From Chlorobaculum parvum NCIB 8327 (GTDB lineage: Bacteria; Bacteroidota; Chlorobiia; Chlorobiales; Chlorobiaceae): DNA of 64,000 nucleotides. Each line of letters begins with the position of its first letter. Within the stretch, counting starts at the first letter, position 1. The notes below the pieces were generated by a model. It searched no databases, was not told the origin of the DNA, and was given only the letters and a program-made list of their open reading frames with translations. The position numbers and the translations under genes were made by a program. The DNA lies in contig NC_011027.1 in NCBI RefSeq assembly GCF_000020505.1, forward strand, positions 790,001 through 854,000, given 5' to 3'. Positions 36,547-47,873 of this stretch are shown here, in pieces.

Positions 36547-37666
36547 TGCGGTTGAACTCCATGAGGAATGACTCTTTCCAGTCGGTGAAGTCGCCTGCCG
36601 CGATGTGCTCGCGCGCCGTTCTGGTGAGCCAGAGGTAGAACGAGAGGTTCTGCATCGTGCAGAGCTTCAGGCCGAGAATTTCGCCGACGTTGAGCAGGTG
36701 GCGGATGTAGGCCCGGCTGTAGTTGCGGCAGACGTGGTTGTCGAACCCTTCGTCAATCGGGCGGAAGTCGTCGGCGTATTTTGCCGAGCGCAGGTTGAGT
36801 GTCCCCTTGCGGGTATAGACGCGCCCGTTGCGCCCCTCGCGCGTCGGGATGACGCAGTCGAACATGTCGACGCCCCGCTCGATGGCGTTGAGGATGTTCG
36901 AGGGCGTGCCGACGCCCATCAGGTAGCGTGGCTTCGATTCGGGCAGAATCGTGTGCGACAGCTCCAGCATCCGGTACATCTCCTCGGCCGGTTCGCCAAC
37001 CGCCATGCCGCCGACCGCGTAGCCATCGAAATCCATCCCGATCAGCTCACGGCTGGAGTGCGCCCGCAAATCGTCAAACGTGCCGCCTTGGGTTATGCCG
37101 AACTGGAATTGCTCGTGGCCGTAGTGAGGGCGGGTCGAGAGGAAGTGCTTGCGCGCCCGCTCGGCCCAGCGCAGCGTCAGCTCTCCGGACTTCTGCACAT
37201 ACTCGCGCTCGGCGGGCCACGGCGGGCACTCGTCGAGCGGCATCATGATGTCGCTCCCGATAATACGCTGCGTATCGACCACGTTCTCTGGCGTAAAATG
37301 GAGTTTCGAACCGTCGAGGTGCGACTTGAACATTACCCCCTCCTCGCTGATCTTGCGCAGGTCGGTGAGCGAATAGACCTGGTAGCCGCCGCTGTCGGTC
37401 AACAGTGGGCCGTCCCAGTTCATGAAACGGTGCACGCCTCCAGCCTTGAAGAGGATGTCGTTGCCGGGTTTCAGATAGAGGTGGTAGGTGTTGGCCAGAA
37501 TGATCTTAGCGTCGAGCGCTTTCAGCTCGTCCGGCTCGACTGATTTGACGCTCGCCCGCGTGCCGACTGGCATGAAGATTGGCGTCGGAATGTCGCCATG
37601 CGCGGTCGAGAGCACGCCGCAACGCGCAGCCGAGCTGCTGTCCTTGGCTGTGACGGAAAACTTCAT
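36533..37666 (-). CDS. tgt: tRNA-guanine transglycosylase lacking the usual zinc ligands
   Basis: Exchanges guanine 34 of tRNAs with GUN anticodons for preQ1 (queuosine pathway). The ATG at 37666 gives 377 residues. The catalytic and substrate segments are present: LLTDSGGYQVYSL, FGITQGGTFDDLRAHSS, GYAVGGMAVGE and YLMGVGTPSNILNAI, plus the active-site aspartate in DMFDCVIPTREGRNG. In the C-terminal zinc site, where the common form reads CDCYTCRNYSRAYL and NTIHNL, this protein has FDNHVCRNYSRAYI and CTMQNL: only one of three cysteines is kept and the histidine is glutamine. The fold is probably retained without zinc. Overlaps rimO. Confidence 0.94.
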   Translation of the reverse strand: MKFSVTAKDSSSAARCGVLSTAHGDIPTPIFMPVGTRASVKSVEPDELKALDAKIILANTYHLYLKPGNDILFKAGGVHRFMNWDGPLLTDSGGYQVYSLTDLRKISEEGVMFKSHLDGSKLHFTPENVVDTQRIIGSDIMMPLDECPPWPAEREYVQKSGELTLRWAERARKHFLSTRPHYGHEQFQFGITQGGTFDDLRAHSSRELIGMDFDGYAVGGMAVGEPAEEMYRMLELSHTILPESKPRYLMGVGTPSNILNAIERGVDMFDCVIPTREGRNGRVYTRKGTLNLRSAKYADDFRPIDEGFDNHVCRNYSRAYIRHLLNVGEILGLKLCTMQNLSFYLWLTRTAREHIAAGDFTDWKESFLMEFNRNGNK

Positions 37667-38064
37667 AGTGCTGGGCAGGTGACGAAAATAGGATATAGGC
37701 AATACAACAGTTGCCTATTGAAACCGCATCGTCCAAGCAAGGCCCGGCCCCAAGTGTTTCCGGAGGCGCAATGGCCATGCCTCAGAGGTTGATGAACGAT
37801 GAAAGAAAGTAGGGAACAGAGAGCAGAAAAAAAAGCAAGTCAATTTAATGCGCCTGATATGAGTCTTCTTCTTATAAGGATACCTGTGGGAAAAATAGTT
37901 ATGAAGAAAAAAAATATATTATAAATTGAAATATTACTGCAATAGTGCTGCTTTTTTATGTATTTCAGTATATAAAAAGGCGGCTTGTCTGGTTGTCGAA
38001 TAGTGGTGATGTCTGTACTCTTTAGTCTTTTCCATAACCAGTATTCTCAAAAAATCCTCTTTTC
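37667..38064. other. Intergenic region between tgt and the hybrid kinase
   Basis: No gene. It holds an 8-base inverted repeat (ATAGGCAA 37695-37702, TTGCCTAT 37711-37718) in the tgt leader, and an AT-rich stretch (37880-37980) that probably contains the promoter of the kinase. The hairpin does not match a preQ1 riboswitch by eye. Confidence 0.5.
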
Positions 38065-40518
38065 ATGCAAGAAAATCGCACAAGCGGATCTCATGGATTG
38101 GCAGATCATGAGGTTTCCGGTATGGTGGAGGGCAAAAGTATGACGGATATGTTGCCCCAGTCGATGTACCTCATTGATGCTGAAGGGCATATGGTTAGAT
38201 GGAGCCCTTTGTTTCGTGATCGGATTGCTGGTCTTTCTGATCAATCGATGGAGTCTATCAATTTTATTGATCTGATTCATCCTGAAGACCGAGAACTGGT
38301 GCGGCAGCGAATGCGCAATATCCTGAATCGGGGTGTGGAAGAAAGTGTTGAGGTCAGGGTGCTCTTCAAGGGAGGGCCAACATACCGGTGGTTTGTTCTT
38401 ATGGCCAACCGTTACGAGTGCGATGGAGCCGTTTTCATCACCGGTACTGGCGTCGATATAACGAGACTCAAAAAAGCGGAAAAGGCTTTGATGGTGAGCG
38501 AGCAGCGTTTTCGCTCAATTTTAGAGCAGGCTGATTATCCTGTGTTTATTGCTGATATAGAAGGTTTGATCAAATACGTTTCGCCTGCATTTGAAGAGGT
38601 TTCCGGCTATGCTTCATCAGAATGTCTCAACAGATCGTTCACGAAATTTTTTGAAGAGACTGATGGGGGGAATTCTGGTGTGATGTTGATGCTTGATGAT
38701 GTGATTTCCAATTCTGAGGATATACGAAAGTGTGAATGTACAATGCGCAAAAGGGATGGGTCGGTATTTCCTGTTGAGATCAGACTGCATAAGTATAGTG
38801 ATCATCGTGTTGAGGGTGCCATTGGGGTCTTATACGATTTGACTCAGCGCAAACGGTTCGATCTATTGACTGAATTTCGTTTCGATCTGCTCAGACGCGC
38901 TGAAGATGCCTCGATCGAGGAGATTTTGCAAGGGGCGCTCGACGAGGCAGAGCAGCTTACTGACAGTTCGCTTGGGTTCATTTACTTTCTCTCTGATGAT
39001 TCAAATGGTTTGCCGAAGTATATTTGGTCGACCAAGGTTCGCGATGAGATGAGTGCCATGGGCGGCAATGGAGAACATCCGTCATTCAATTCCATGCCCT
39101 TTCTTAAGGAGGCCATTGAGAAACGCCGTGCAATTATCGTCAATGAGCCATCTCTTTCCCTCGATTTAGAGTTTTCTTCTTTTCAGCCAGATGTTAAAAA
39201 TCGCCTTGTCGTGCCTGTTATCGATGGAGGGGAGGTGGTGGCCGTGTGCCTGGTTGGTAACAAACCGTTTCCATACGTTGATAATGACGCCCAGTGGGTG
39301 AGTACTCTGGCTAATATGGTTTGGGATATCGTTACCCGAAAAATGAACGAGCAGTCTGAGAATCGGATTCAGTCTATTTTGTTGCAGATTCAGAAAATGG
39401 AGTTGATCGGTCAGCTTGCTGGTGGTATAGCTCACGATTTTAACAATATGCTCGGTGTCATTATGGGTAATACCGAGTTGGCGATGTGCAACGATGGTCT
39501 GGATCCTTCCGTTGAAGAGAATCTTGCCGAGATTTATCGGGCGGCGGAGCGTTCAGCCGAGATGACCAGTCAATTGTTGGCGTTTGCCCGCAAGCAGACT
39601 GCCGTGCCCAGTGTTTTTGAGGTCGATCAGGCGATTGGAGATTCTCTTGCCATTTTGCAGAGAGTGGTTGGTAAGAAGATCGGGTTTGATTGGCATCCGT
39701 CAGGCGCCGGGTGCAAGGTGCGTGTCGACCCGTCACAGTTCGACCAGATTCTCATGAATCTTTGTCTGAATGCAAGTGATGCTATGGGCGGTGAGGGAAC
39801 TATCGTCATTAAGGCTAAACGGTTAAAAGTCGATCATACTCTGGAACATCCGGGAGGGATAAGAGAGCCCGGTGAGTATGTTCAGATTTCGGTTAGTGAC
39901 TCCGGACAGGGAATTCCCGAAGAGCACCAGTTGCATATTTTCGAGCCATTTTTTACTACGAAAGTTCTCGGTAAGGGAACCGGTCTGGGGCTTTCTTCGA
40001 TCTATGGTATCGTCAAACAGAATCGGGGATTTGTTGATTTTGAGAGCGAGAAGGGGAATGGGACAACTTTCCATATCTACCTGCCTCTCTACAGAGAAAA
40101 AACAAACGGGTTAGGGATTGACAGGCAGAACTCTTCAAGTCCATCGAATCATACCACTATTCTCGTGGTTGAAGACGAACCTGAGATTCTCAGTCTTTGT
40201 AAGATGATGCTTCAAAAGTCCGGTTTTACGGTATTAACTGCAGCATTTCCTAAAGATGCGATCATGATTGCTGAAGAGTTCAGTGGCAAGATTGATCTGC
40301 TGTTGACCGATGTCATTATGCCGGAAATGAATGGTGTCGAGCTTGCCTCGAAACTTTCGACGATCAGCCCCGGCTTCAGGGTTCTCTTTATGTCGGGTTA
40401 TTCGGCAGATATTATCGCGGACAAGGGTATGCCGCACAATTCGTTCAATCTGCTCCGCAAACCTTTTACCATCAAGACGTTGATCGAAAAGGTGAACGCT
40501 GTTCTTGAGGCAAAGTGA
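38065..40518 (+). CDS. Hybrid sensor histidine kinase: PAS-PAS-GAF-HisKA-HATPase-REC
   Basis: An 817-residue cytoplasmic kinase with no membrane segment. Order: PAS (about 30-140), PAS (about 145-270, ending [13 protein letters not shown]), GAF-like (about 285-430), HisKA with H457 in [13 protein letters not shown], HATPase (N-box [14 protein letters not shown]-boxes [11 protein letters not shown] and [11 protein letters not shown]), and a C-terminal receiver with D749 in [13 protein letters not shown] phosphorelay through the fused receiver is implied, with no downstream partner gene. Base use is more AT-rich than the neighbours. Signal unknown; the PAS/GAF content suggests redox or a small ligand. 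Confidence 0.92.
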   Translation: MQENRTSGSHGLADHEVSGMVEGKSMTDMLPQSMYLIDAEGHMVRWSPLFRDRIAGLSDQSMESINFIDLIHPEDRELVRQRMRNILNRGVEESVEVRVLFKGGPTYRWFVLMANRYECDGAVFITGTGVDITRLKKAEKALMVSEQRFRSILEQADYPVFIADIEGLIKYVSPAFEEVSGYASSECLNRSFTKFFEETDGGNSGVMLMLDDVISNSEDIRKCECTMRKRDGSVFPVEIRLHKYSDHRVEGAIGVLYDLTQRKRFDLLTEFRFDLLRRAEDASIEEILQGALDEAEQLTDSSLGFIYFLSDDSNGLPKYIWSTKVRDEMSAMGGNGEHPSFNSMPFLKEAIEKRRAIIVNEPSLSLDLEFSSFQPDVKNRLVVPVIDGGEVVAVCLVGNKPFPYVDNDAQWVSTLANMVWDIVTRKMNEQSENRIQSILLQIQKMELIGQLAGGIAHDFNNMLGVIMGNTELAMCNDGLDPSVEENLAEIYRAAERSAEMTSQLLAFARKQTAVPSVFEVDQAIGDSLAILQRVVGKKIGFDWHPSGAGCKVRVDPSQFDQILMNLCLNASDAMGGEGTIVIKAKRLKVDHTLEHPGGIREPGEYVQISVSDSGQGIPEEHQLHIFEPFFTTKVLGKGTGLGLSSIYGIVKQNRGFVDFESEKGNGTTFHIYLPLYREKTNGLGIDRQNSSSPSNHTTILVVEDEPEILSLCKMMLQKSGFTVLTAAFPKDAIMIAEEFSGKIDLLLTDVIMPEMNGVELASKLSTISPGFRVLFMSGYSADIIADKGMPHNSFNLLRKPFTIKTLIEKVNAVLEAK

Positions 40519-40532
40519 GATTTTATGCCTGC

Positions 40533-41387
40533 TCAGGTGTTGTGCTGGCGTATCTCGCCAGGGGTCAGTTCAAGCGCGCTGACTCGGACTGAAACGCTCA
40601 TCTTTTCCGATGAGGCGCCTTTGTAGGTGCCTCGAACGGGGGGAACGTCGCCGTAATCCCTTCCGCTGCCGATCTTGATGTAGCGATCATCGACCACCAG
40701 CGTTTTGTGCGTCGGATCGAATCCCACCCATCCCTTTTCTTTTCCGCACCAGATTTCGCACCAGGCGTGGCTGGCTTCATCCTGTCCGTCAGGCGTGCTT
40801 CCTCCGCCGTAGAGATAACCGCTCACGTAGCGTGCCGGCAGCCCGAGATGGCGGCAGACGGCAAGCATGAGGTGCGCGAAGTCCTGGCAGACGCCCCGAC
40901 CGAGCGCCATGACAACCGCGCTGGTGCTGTGCACGTCGGTGACGCCCGGTTCGTACAAAAAGGTGTCGTTGATGTGTCGGCAGATCTCCATCGCTTTCAG
41001 CCAAGGATCCGTGATCGGTTTGAACTGCGCGGCCAGCGCCAGAATAGCTGGATCGTAATGGACGTAACGGCTTTCCGAGAGCAGGTCAAGCAGCATGATC
41101 TCATCCTCTTCGTGCGGCCCGCTGGCCGGGTGGTTCAGGGTTTCGATGATCGAGGTGGCCATGATGTGCACCTGTTTGTGGCTTTGCAGGATGTTAAAAT
41201 GGTGCACGTTGTTTCCGTAGAAGTCGGTGTAATTGAAAACCGTCGCGGAAGGGTTGACCTGAAGGCTGAAACTTGCGCATCGTTGCGCACCGGTGCCGCT
41301 TCTCGGATGCAGACGCACTTCGGTGGCGGTTTCGTAAATCGGCTCTTCGTACTCGAAAAGCGTTGAATGTTCAACTTTGAGGATCAT
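40533..41387 (-). CDS. Transglutaminase-like cysteine peptidase (with N-terminal Bact_transglu_N)
   Basis: A 284-residue protein with the bacterial transglutaminase N-terminal domain (VEHSTLFEYEEPIYETATEV) and a catalytic papain-like triad: Cys in GRGVCQDFAHLML, His in DEASHAWCEIWC and Asp in WVGFDPTHKTL. Last gene of a three-gene set with the alpha-E and circularly permuted ATP-grasp genes. In other bacteria the same set is predicted to build or attach a peptide tag, or to process an amide-linked product. Cytoplasmic, no signal peptide. Confidence 0.9.
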   Translation of the reverse strand: MILKVEHSTLFEYEEPIYETATEVRLHPRSGTGAQRCASFSLQVNPSATVFNYTDFYGNNVHHFNILQSHKQVHIMATSIIETLNHPASGPHEEDEIMLLDLLSESRYVHYDPAILALAAQFKPITDPWLKAMEICRHINDTFLYEPGVTDVHSTSAVVMALGRGVCQDFAHLMLAVCRHLGLPARYVSGYLYGGGSTPDGQDEASHAWCEIWCGKEKGWVGFDPTHKTLVVDDRYIKIGSGRDYGDVPPVRGTYKGASSEKMSVSVRVSALELTPGEIRQHNT

Positions 41388-41420
41388 GCGCGGTAGAGAT
41401 TGATGATGGCGATTCGTCGC

Positions 41421-42491
41421 TTACTGTTGTTGCTGCTGCTGCGATTGGCTCCAGTTGGCCCTGCCGCCGCCGAGGCCGGTAAAGGGGAGGGCTTCGGTAA
41501 CGTCGTGCGGTTCGATTTTCGGCGTGTGGTAAGCGAAGTAGAGCAGGTGAAGTTGTTCGCCTACTTTGATCAGCCCCTGCTCGACCTCTTCGAGAAAATG
41601 GTGTACCCCTTTGCGCAGGATATCGTCAACCGTGGTGTAGGTCATTTCTGCCTCCATCTTGCCGATCAGCCGATCGACGTTGTTGGCGTACCGGTGCGAC
41701 GAGCTGCCTGAAATTCTCCACAGCGCCTCCTGTGCGGCACAGATCGAATAGGTGATGCTGCGCGGAAAGGTGCGGTCCAGAATCAGGAAGTCCAGAATGT
41801 TATCTGGAGTGATTTTCGACAGATAGATTTTTCGGAACGCTTCGAGGGCGCTACAGCTTTTCAGCACGGCCATCCACTGAATGATGTCGATCGAATTTCT
41901 GACGATGGCTACATGGTGCTCATGTCCGTGCGTGAGCATGTGGTATTTGACGTCGATCAGGCGTGCCGAGTTGTCGGCGCGTTCGAGGTACTTGCCGATC
42001 TGCACGAAATCCCACCCCTCGTTGTGGGAAAAGGTGTTGTCGGTAATGCCCTGAAAGAGGTGCGAGGCGTTCTTGATTTCTTTGTAGAAAGGGTATGGGT
42101 CGTTGTGCACCTGCTGTGGCGAGGCGCTTTGCAGGAAGTGGTACAGGTTGTTGAGCTGCTCCCACATCTCGCTTGAAATGCTCTCGATCACACTCCGGGC
42201 GTTTTCGCGAGCCATGCTGATCGAGGAGAGAATCGAGTTGGTGTTCTGGCGGTTGAAGACCAGGTAATCGGTTACCGACTGCGCGTCGTACTCCTCGTAA
42301 AGCGTGCCGAAATGGCCGGGGTCCGACATAACCATGATCAACGGTTTCCAGTAGTTCGGATGATCGAGCGTGGTAATGCTGTTCAGGTCGAGCAGCAGGT
42401 TGAAATTGACGTCGAGGAACCGGGCGGTATTTTCCGCGCGTTCGAAGTAGCGGCTCATCCAGAACAGCGATTCGGCGACACGACTCAGCAT
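41421..42491 (-). CDS. Alpha-E domain protein (DUF403)
   Basis: A 356-residue, all-helical protein of the alpha-E family, beginning MLSRVAESLFWMSRYFERAE, the family signature. It is almost always paired with circularly permuted ATP-grasp and transglutaminase genes and is thought to be their partner or substrate carrier. The C-terminus ends in a run of glutamines (SQSQQQQQQ), a short-repeat tract that may vary in length. Lies 20 bases after the ATP-grasp stop and 33 before the transglutaminase. Confidence 0.9.
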   Translation of the reverse strand: MLSRVAESLFWMSRYFERAENTARFLDVNFNLLLDLNSITTLDHPNYWKPLIMVMSDPGHFGTLYEEYDAQSVTDYLVFNRQNTNSILSSISMARENARSVIESISSEMWEQLNNLYHFLQSASPQQVHNDPYPFYKEIKNASHLFQGITDNTFSHNEGWDFVQIGKYLERADNSARLIDVKYHMLTHGHEHHVAIVRNSIDIIQWMAVLKSCSALEAFRKIYLSKITPDNILDFLILDRTFPRSITYSICAAQEALWRISGSSSHRYANNVDRLIGKMEAEMTYTTVDDILRKGVHHFLEEVEQGLIKVGEQLHLLYFAYHTPKIEPHDVTEALPFTGLGGGRANWSQSQQQQQQ

Positions 42492-42511
42492 GAAATTCGT
42501 TCGTTAAAGGT

Positions 42512-43960
<1,449 letters not shown>

Positions 43961-44139
43961 GACCGGCGGGTAAGGTTTAAACAACTCTGAGCGGCGATTG
44001 CCCACCTTAAATAAATAGAGTTAATCCGGGATATTTCCTAAATAAAATAGCGCCTTGCACCGGCGTAAATGCAGGCGCGCGCTCTTTTTCCGGAGCGCGG
44101 TTGTGGGAGAATGCGGGATGGTGGATCGGTAGATCGAAC

Positions 44140-44820
44140 TCAGTGCGCGGTCAGGGTATAGCTGCTGCTTCGGCCTTCCGTGACCAGGCGCAGCATCCCT
44201 GAGCGGACCAGCGAAACCAGAATACGCCGCGCTTCGCGCATGGGGATGCAGGCGTTCTCAGCGAACTCGTCAGCCGTGATGCGTTCGTGGTCGCTCAGGT
44301 AGTCGAGCAGTCGTTTTTCCCGATCGGTGAACGACAGCCTGACCGGTTCTTTCGACGAGAGCATGAGCGCGATCTGGTCTTCGTTGACCGCCTTGTTGTG
44401 GCTGCCATCGCGCATGAACACCCGGCGCTCGACGGTTCTTTTGCCGGTGTCGCGCCGGATGAGGCGCTCGATATGGAAGTGCGGCCGTTCGGGGCTTTCA
44501 GGAATATCGATGAGCAACACCATGCGGCGCTTGAATTCTTCAATACGAACGTTGAGGCGCGGTTTCGGTTCAACGTGGTATCTCAAGGCTTCGTCGATCA
44601 CCGCCAGCATCTCTTTCTCGCTCTGGATGCCCACGATTCTCCGATCATCGTCAACCCCGATCAGAATGGTGCCCCCCGACGTGTTGGCAAATGAAACGAT
44701 TGAGCGGGCGATTTTGGGGGCGGAGTGAATAAGGCGCTTGAATTCGATGGTTGGCCCCTCTCCCTTTTCTACAAGGTCGAGCAGACTGCGTCCTGAGGCG
44801 TTCTTTCTGAAGAAGGTCAT
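44140..44820 (-). CDS. AlbA_2 (schlafen-type) domain protein with C-terminal winged helix
   Basis: A 226-residue protein. The N-terminal half is an AlbA_2 domain: GPTIEFKRLIHSAPKIARSI, then SFANTSGGTILIGVDDDRRI. The C-terminal 70 residues (FTDREKRLLDYLSDHERITA, then REARRILVSLVRSGMLRLV) form a winged-helix DNA-binding domain. Such proteins are usually predicted transcriptional regulators. It lies 135 bases upstream of the ATP-grasp trio on the same strand and might control it, though a link is only positional. Confidence 0.85.
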   Translation of the reverse strand: MTFFRKNASGRSLLDLVEKGEGPTIEFKRLIHSAPKIARSIVSFANTSGGTILIGVDDDRRIVGIQSEKEMLAVIDEALRYHVEPKPRLNVRIEEFKRRMVLLIDIPESPERPHFHIERLIRRDTGKRTVERRVFMRDGSHNKAVNEDQIALMLSSKEPVRLSFTDREKRLLDYLSDHERITADEFAENACIPMREARRILVSLVRSGMLRLVTEGRSSSYTLTAH

Positions 44821-45047
44821 GAGGCGTCTCCATTGTGGTTAATGGGGGCCAACACGGTTCGCAGAACTTCAGTTACGAACCTTTTGCGGGCAATCTCCGG
44901 ATCGGGCCGTCAAGGCGGCGGAGCAACTCCGAAGAAGTGCTTTTTATACCATACGCAGTCAAAAAGGTAAATGCAAGCCCATTCATACTCTTGTGACAAA
45001 CCTTCCAGGCGAAAAAAGGATGGGTGGAGTTGGTGCTGTGGCAGGGT

Positions 45048-46937
45048 TTACCCCGCTTTCTGTTCGGCCTGATCGCCGGTATTCTCGCCGATCAGGTTCA
45101 TCTGCTTGCGGTAGTAGGAAAAGGCTTCGTCCTGCTTGAGAATGCCGAGCAGCTTGCCCGTACCGCTTGCCACGACCGGCAGGGTGGAGTATTCGGAAAT
45201 CTCAAAGATCTTGAGCGCTTCATCGAGCTTGGAGGTGTCGTAAAGCATGGTGACGTTCTTTTTGACCAGATCGTCGGCAATCATGCCCGCAAAGCCCCCC
45301 TCCTTGAGCACGATGCTCATCTCGTCAAGTCCGATGATGCCGATGAATACCCCGTCGGGCGTCGTGATGAAGAAGTGGGAGTCGCGTGTGTTGTGGAAAG
45401 CATCGATAATGGTTTCGACCCTTGTGACATCGAAGAACTTCACGAATTTGCGCTGCATGACATCCAGCACGCTGATGTTGCCCGCAATGGTCAGGGCGAT
45501 GCCGAAGCCGACGCGCACATTCTCTTTTTCCAGCACGTAGGTCTCCATCGTGTAGGGGTAGGCCAGTCGGGCTACGAGCGCCGAGGTGACCGCCGCGAAC
45601 ATGATGGGGAGCACAATTTCATACTGGCCGGTGACTTCGAACAGAATCAGGATGACGGTGAGCGGAGCGCGCATGATGCCTGCCGTGACGGCGCCCATGC
45701 CGACCAGCGCGTATGCGCCCGATGCAGCGGTGATGTTCGGGAACAGGTCGTTGACCAGCTTGCCGAACATGCTGCCGAGCATCGCGCCCATTTTCATGGT
45801 CGGGGCGAACATACCACCCGAACCGCCGGAGCCGATCGTGAATGCTGCGGTGACCGGTTTGAGCAGGTAGACGGCAATCATATTCTGCCACGTCTCGGTG
45901 CCGGTCAGGGCGCGATCGATCGTCTCATAGCTGAAGCCGTACAGCTCAGGTACCCACATGCTTACCAGACCACACAACAGGCCACCGACAGCGGGCATAG
46001 CCCATAGCGGAATGCGGAACCGCTTCTCCATTTTCTGTAAATACTCCTCGACTGTGTAAAAGGTCCGGATAAAAAGAACCGCTGACAGACCGGCCAGTAC
46101 GCCGAGGATGAAGTAGAAGACCAGCTCGGTATCGGAAACGAGACTGTAGGTCGGTACCTGAAAGGTTTGATAGTTTCCGAGATGGCTACGCGACACCACC
46201 GTGCCGACCACCGAGGCCACCACGATGGGGCTGAACGTTCTGACGCTGAAGTCTCCGAGAATCACCTCCACGGCGAACATGACGCCGCCGATCGGGGCAT
46301 TGAACACCGCAGCAAGACCTGCCGCCGCGCCGCAACCGAGCAGCGTCCTGGTTCTGCCCGGAGAAAACTTAAGCAACTGCGCCACGGTCGAGCCAACCGA
46401 CGCGCCCACCTGCGCGATTGGCGCTTCCCGTCCACCGCTGCCACCGGTTCCGATGCTGACGACCGAGGTGATGGTTTTGTGAAACCAGTTTCTCATCGGA
46501 ATCTTGCCGTTTTTCTGGGCCACAGCCTTGATGACCGAAGGCAAGCCGTGCTCAGGCTTTGACTTCGCAACAAAAGCATTGTAAAGCCCGACAACCAAGC
46601 CGCCCAGAGCAGGGATGAGCGGAAGCAGAATAATGCGCAGATAATTATTGAAATTCGGCAGGCCCAGCGCGGTGGTACCGTAAAAGAGGTACGAGCTGAT
46701 GATTTTGATGGCATCGTGGAAAATGACGGCCAGATAACCGGTGACCACGCCCACGAAGATGGCCACGAGCAGAAAGGGAAGATCCTGATTGAGGTTGAGC
46801 TGGGCAAGAAACGAGGCCCACGTCATGCGGAAGAATTGCTGCGACGTTCCCTTGAAGTATCGGCTCTTTCGAAGGATAAGATAGGATAATGCAATAAAAC
46901 GCCGTCTGAGACGGCTGTTTCGAAAACGCCCCTTCAT
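45048..46937 (-). CDS. ClC-family chloride channel/transporter with C-terminal CBS domains
   Basis: A 629-residue membrane protein with 10-12 helices. The ion-path motifs are GTGGSGGREAPIAQVGASVG (the gating Glu is in GREAP), GCGAAAGLAAVFNAPIGGVM and GSGGSGGMFAPTMKMGAMLG. Two CBS domains occupy about residues 480-610 (for example SEYSTLPVVASGTGKLLGIL), suggesting control by adenine nucleotides. Keeping the gating glutamate is compatible with a chloride/proton exchanger. The start is likely further in than 46937, since the first 35 residues are basic and not conserved in the family. Confidence 0.9.
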   Translation of the reverse strand: MKGRFRNSRLRRRFIALSYLILRKSRYFKGTSQQFFRMTWASFLAQLNLNQDLPFLLVAIFVGVVTGYLAVIFHDAIKIISSYLFYGTTALGLPNFNNYLRIILLPLIPALGGLVVGLYNAFVAKSKPEHGLPSVIKAVAQKNGKIPMRNWFHKTITSVVSIGTGGSGGREAPIAQVGASVGSTVAQLLKFSPGRTRTLLGCGAAAGLAAVFNAPIGGVMFAVEVILGDFSVRTFSPIVVASVVGTVVSRSHLGNYQTFQVPTYSLVSDTELVFYFILGVLAGLSAVLFIRTFYTVEEYLQKMEKRFRIPLWAMPAVGGLLCGLVSMWVPELYGFSYETIDRALTGTETWQNMIAVYLLKPVTAAFTIGSGGSGGMFAPTMKMGAMLGSMFGKLVNDLFPNITAASGAYALVGMGAVTAGIMRAPLTVILILFEVTGQYEIVLPIMFAAVTSALVARLAYPYTMETYVLEKENVRVGFGIALTIAGNISVLDVMQRKFVKFFDVTRVETIIDAFHNTRDSHFFITTPDGVFIGIIGLDEMSIVLKEGGFAGMIADDLVKKNVTMLYDTSKLDEALKIFEISEYSTLPVVASGTGKLLGILKQDEAFSYYRKQMNLIGENTGDQAEQKAG

Positions 46938-47190
46938 GGAATCGAATTACTGTAATTAGCAGTCATAGCAATATCGGAATGTATTGGTTCTGGGTGTGGA
47001 TACCAAAAAGAGCCCCCATTTATTTGTTCTGAACGCAGAAGTTCTGACTGTCAGCGTTGTCGGCGCGGGATGAAACGAGATGCGGGCGTTTGAATTGCGT
47101 CTCGAAAATCTTCCTCGATGAACGACCAAAAATGAGGGAACTGACGTCATACAAGGTGAAGAACAACGCATATTCAAGAAAATCGAAACT
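46938..47190. other. Intergenic region between the ClC gene and the Imm-like gene
   Basis: No credible gene. A minus-strand frame at 46956-47258 has no conserved features. Contains the shared upstream region of two divergent genes. Confidence 0.4.
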
Positions 47191-47484
47191 ATGGAACAAG
47201 AAATACTCCGCACCTGGGTCTGGTCAACCTCATCCTCCATTCCATTCATCCTGCTCAATGTTTTTGGCTGGGCTTTCTATTTCGTGCCCTCCCTCATCGC
47301 CTGGTCGCGCAAGCATCGCAGCCTTCCCGCCATTATCGCCCTGAACACCCTGCTTGGCTGGACTGGCCTCGGCTGGATCGGAGCCTTCGTCTGGTCACTC
47401 TCCTGGCCGGGCGGCGATCACTCTCACCCGTCAAAAACCTCGGAACCACAGGTGAACGAACCCGACCGACAGTCTTGGTCATGA
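47191..47484 (+). CDS. Superinfection-immunity-like small membrane protein
   Basis: A 97-residue protein with two membrane segments. The stretch VPSLIAWSRKHRSLPAIIA, then LNTLLGWTGLGWIGAFVWSL, matches the Imm/superinfection-immunity family, first known from phage T4, which blocks DNA entry by a second phage. Such small proteins are common in bacterial chromosomes and the phage-defence role is not established here. It sits in a short accessory patch with a truncated 2TM gene and a frameshifted gene. Confidence 0.8.
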   Translation: MEQEILRTWVWSTSSSIPFILLNVFGWAFYFVPSLIAWSRKHRSLPAIIALNTLLGWTGLGWIGAFVWSLSWPGGDHSHPSKTSEPQVNEPDRQSWS

Positions 47485-47523
47485 AAGGTTGACCCGGCAA
47501 TAACCCACCTGCGATTCTTCTCG

Positions 47524-47589
47524 GAGCAGGAGGCTGTATCAGATTTTTAGTATCATTCTTTATTGAAAGTCTGGAAAAGCCTCCTGCTC
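47524..47589. repeat. 12-base perfect inverted repeat in the accessory patch
   Basis: GAGCAGGAGGCT (47524-47535) and AGCCTCCTGCTC (47578-47589) enclose a 42-base AT-rich spacer, and the right arm is followed by a T-run. It may be a terminator for the Imm-like gene or a remnant of a mobile element. Confidence 0.5.
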
Positions 47590-47605
47590 GCATTTTTTAC
47601 CCGCC

Positions 47606-47806
47606 TTGATTCATCGAACGTTCCGGCTGATTGTTATCAATTTGAGGAATTCGCCTGAATATTTATGGTTCATCTGGCCGTCGGTGGGATGGGGGATTGG
47701 ATTGTTCTTTCACGGCATGGGCGTGTTTGTGTTTACCGGAAAATCGGCGATCAGGGAGCGGATGATTGAAAAGGAGATAGAGAGTGACTTGTCCAAAAAG
47801 CAATGA
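47606..47806 (+). pseudogene. 2TM-domain protein fragment
   Basis: A 66-residue frame from a TTG, matching only the second half of the 2TM domain (PEYLWFIWPSVGWGIGLFFH). The first half (normally a HLxxYxxVN helix) is not found upstream in any frame, so this is probably a truncated gene. The C-terminal part is charged (RERMIEKEIESDLSKKQ) as in full relatives. Confidence 0.5.
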
Positions 47807-47873
47807 TTCTTTTTTCTCTTTTTTAGGCGTACGTTTTGTATAATCTTACAGTCAAAATGTAAAATTGTAAAAC

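Noticed and set aside
37667-37720. preQ1 riboswitch in front of tgt
   Set aside because: The hairpin in the leader lacks the C-rich loop and A-rich tail of preQ1-I, and nothing fits the other classes. Recorded as a plain hairpin.
46956-47258. Minus-strand 100-residue frame next to the ClC gene
   Set aside because: No motif, odd composition, and it runs across the shared upstream region of two divergent genes.
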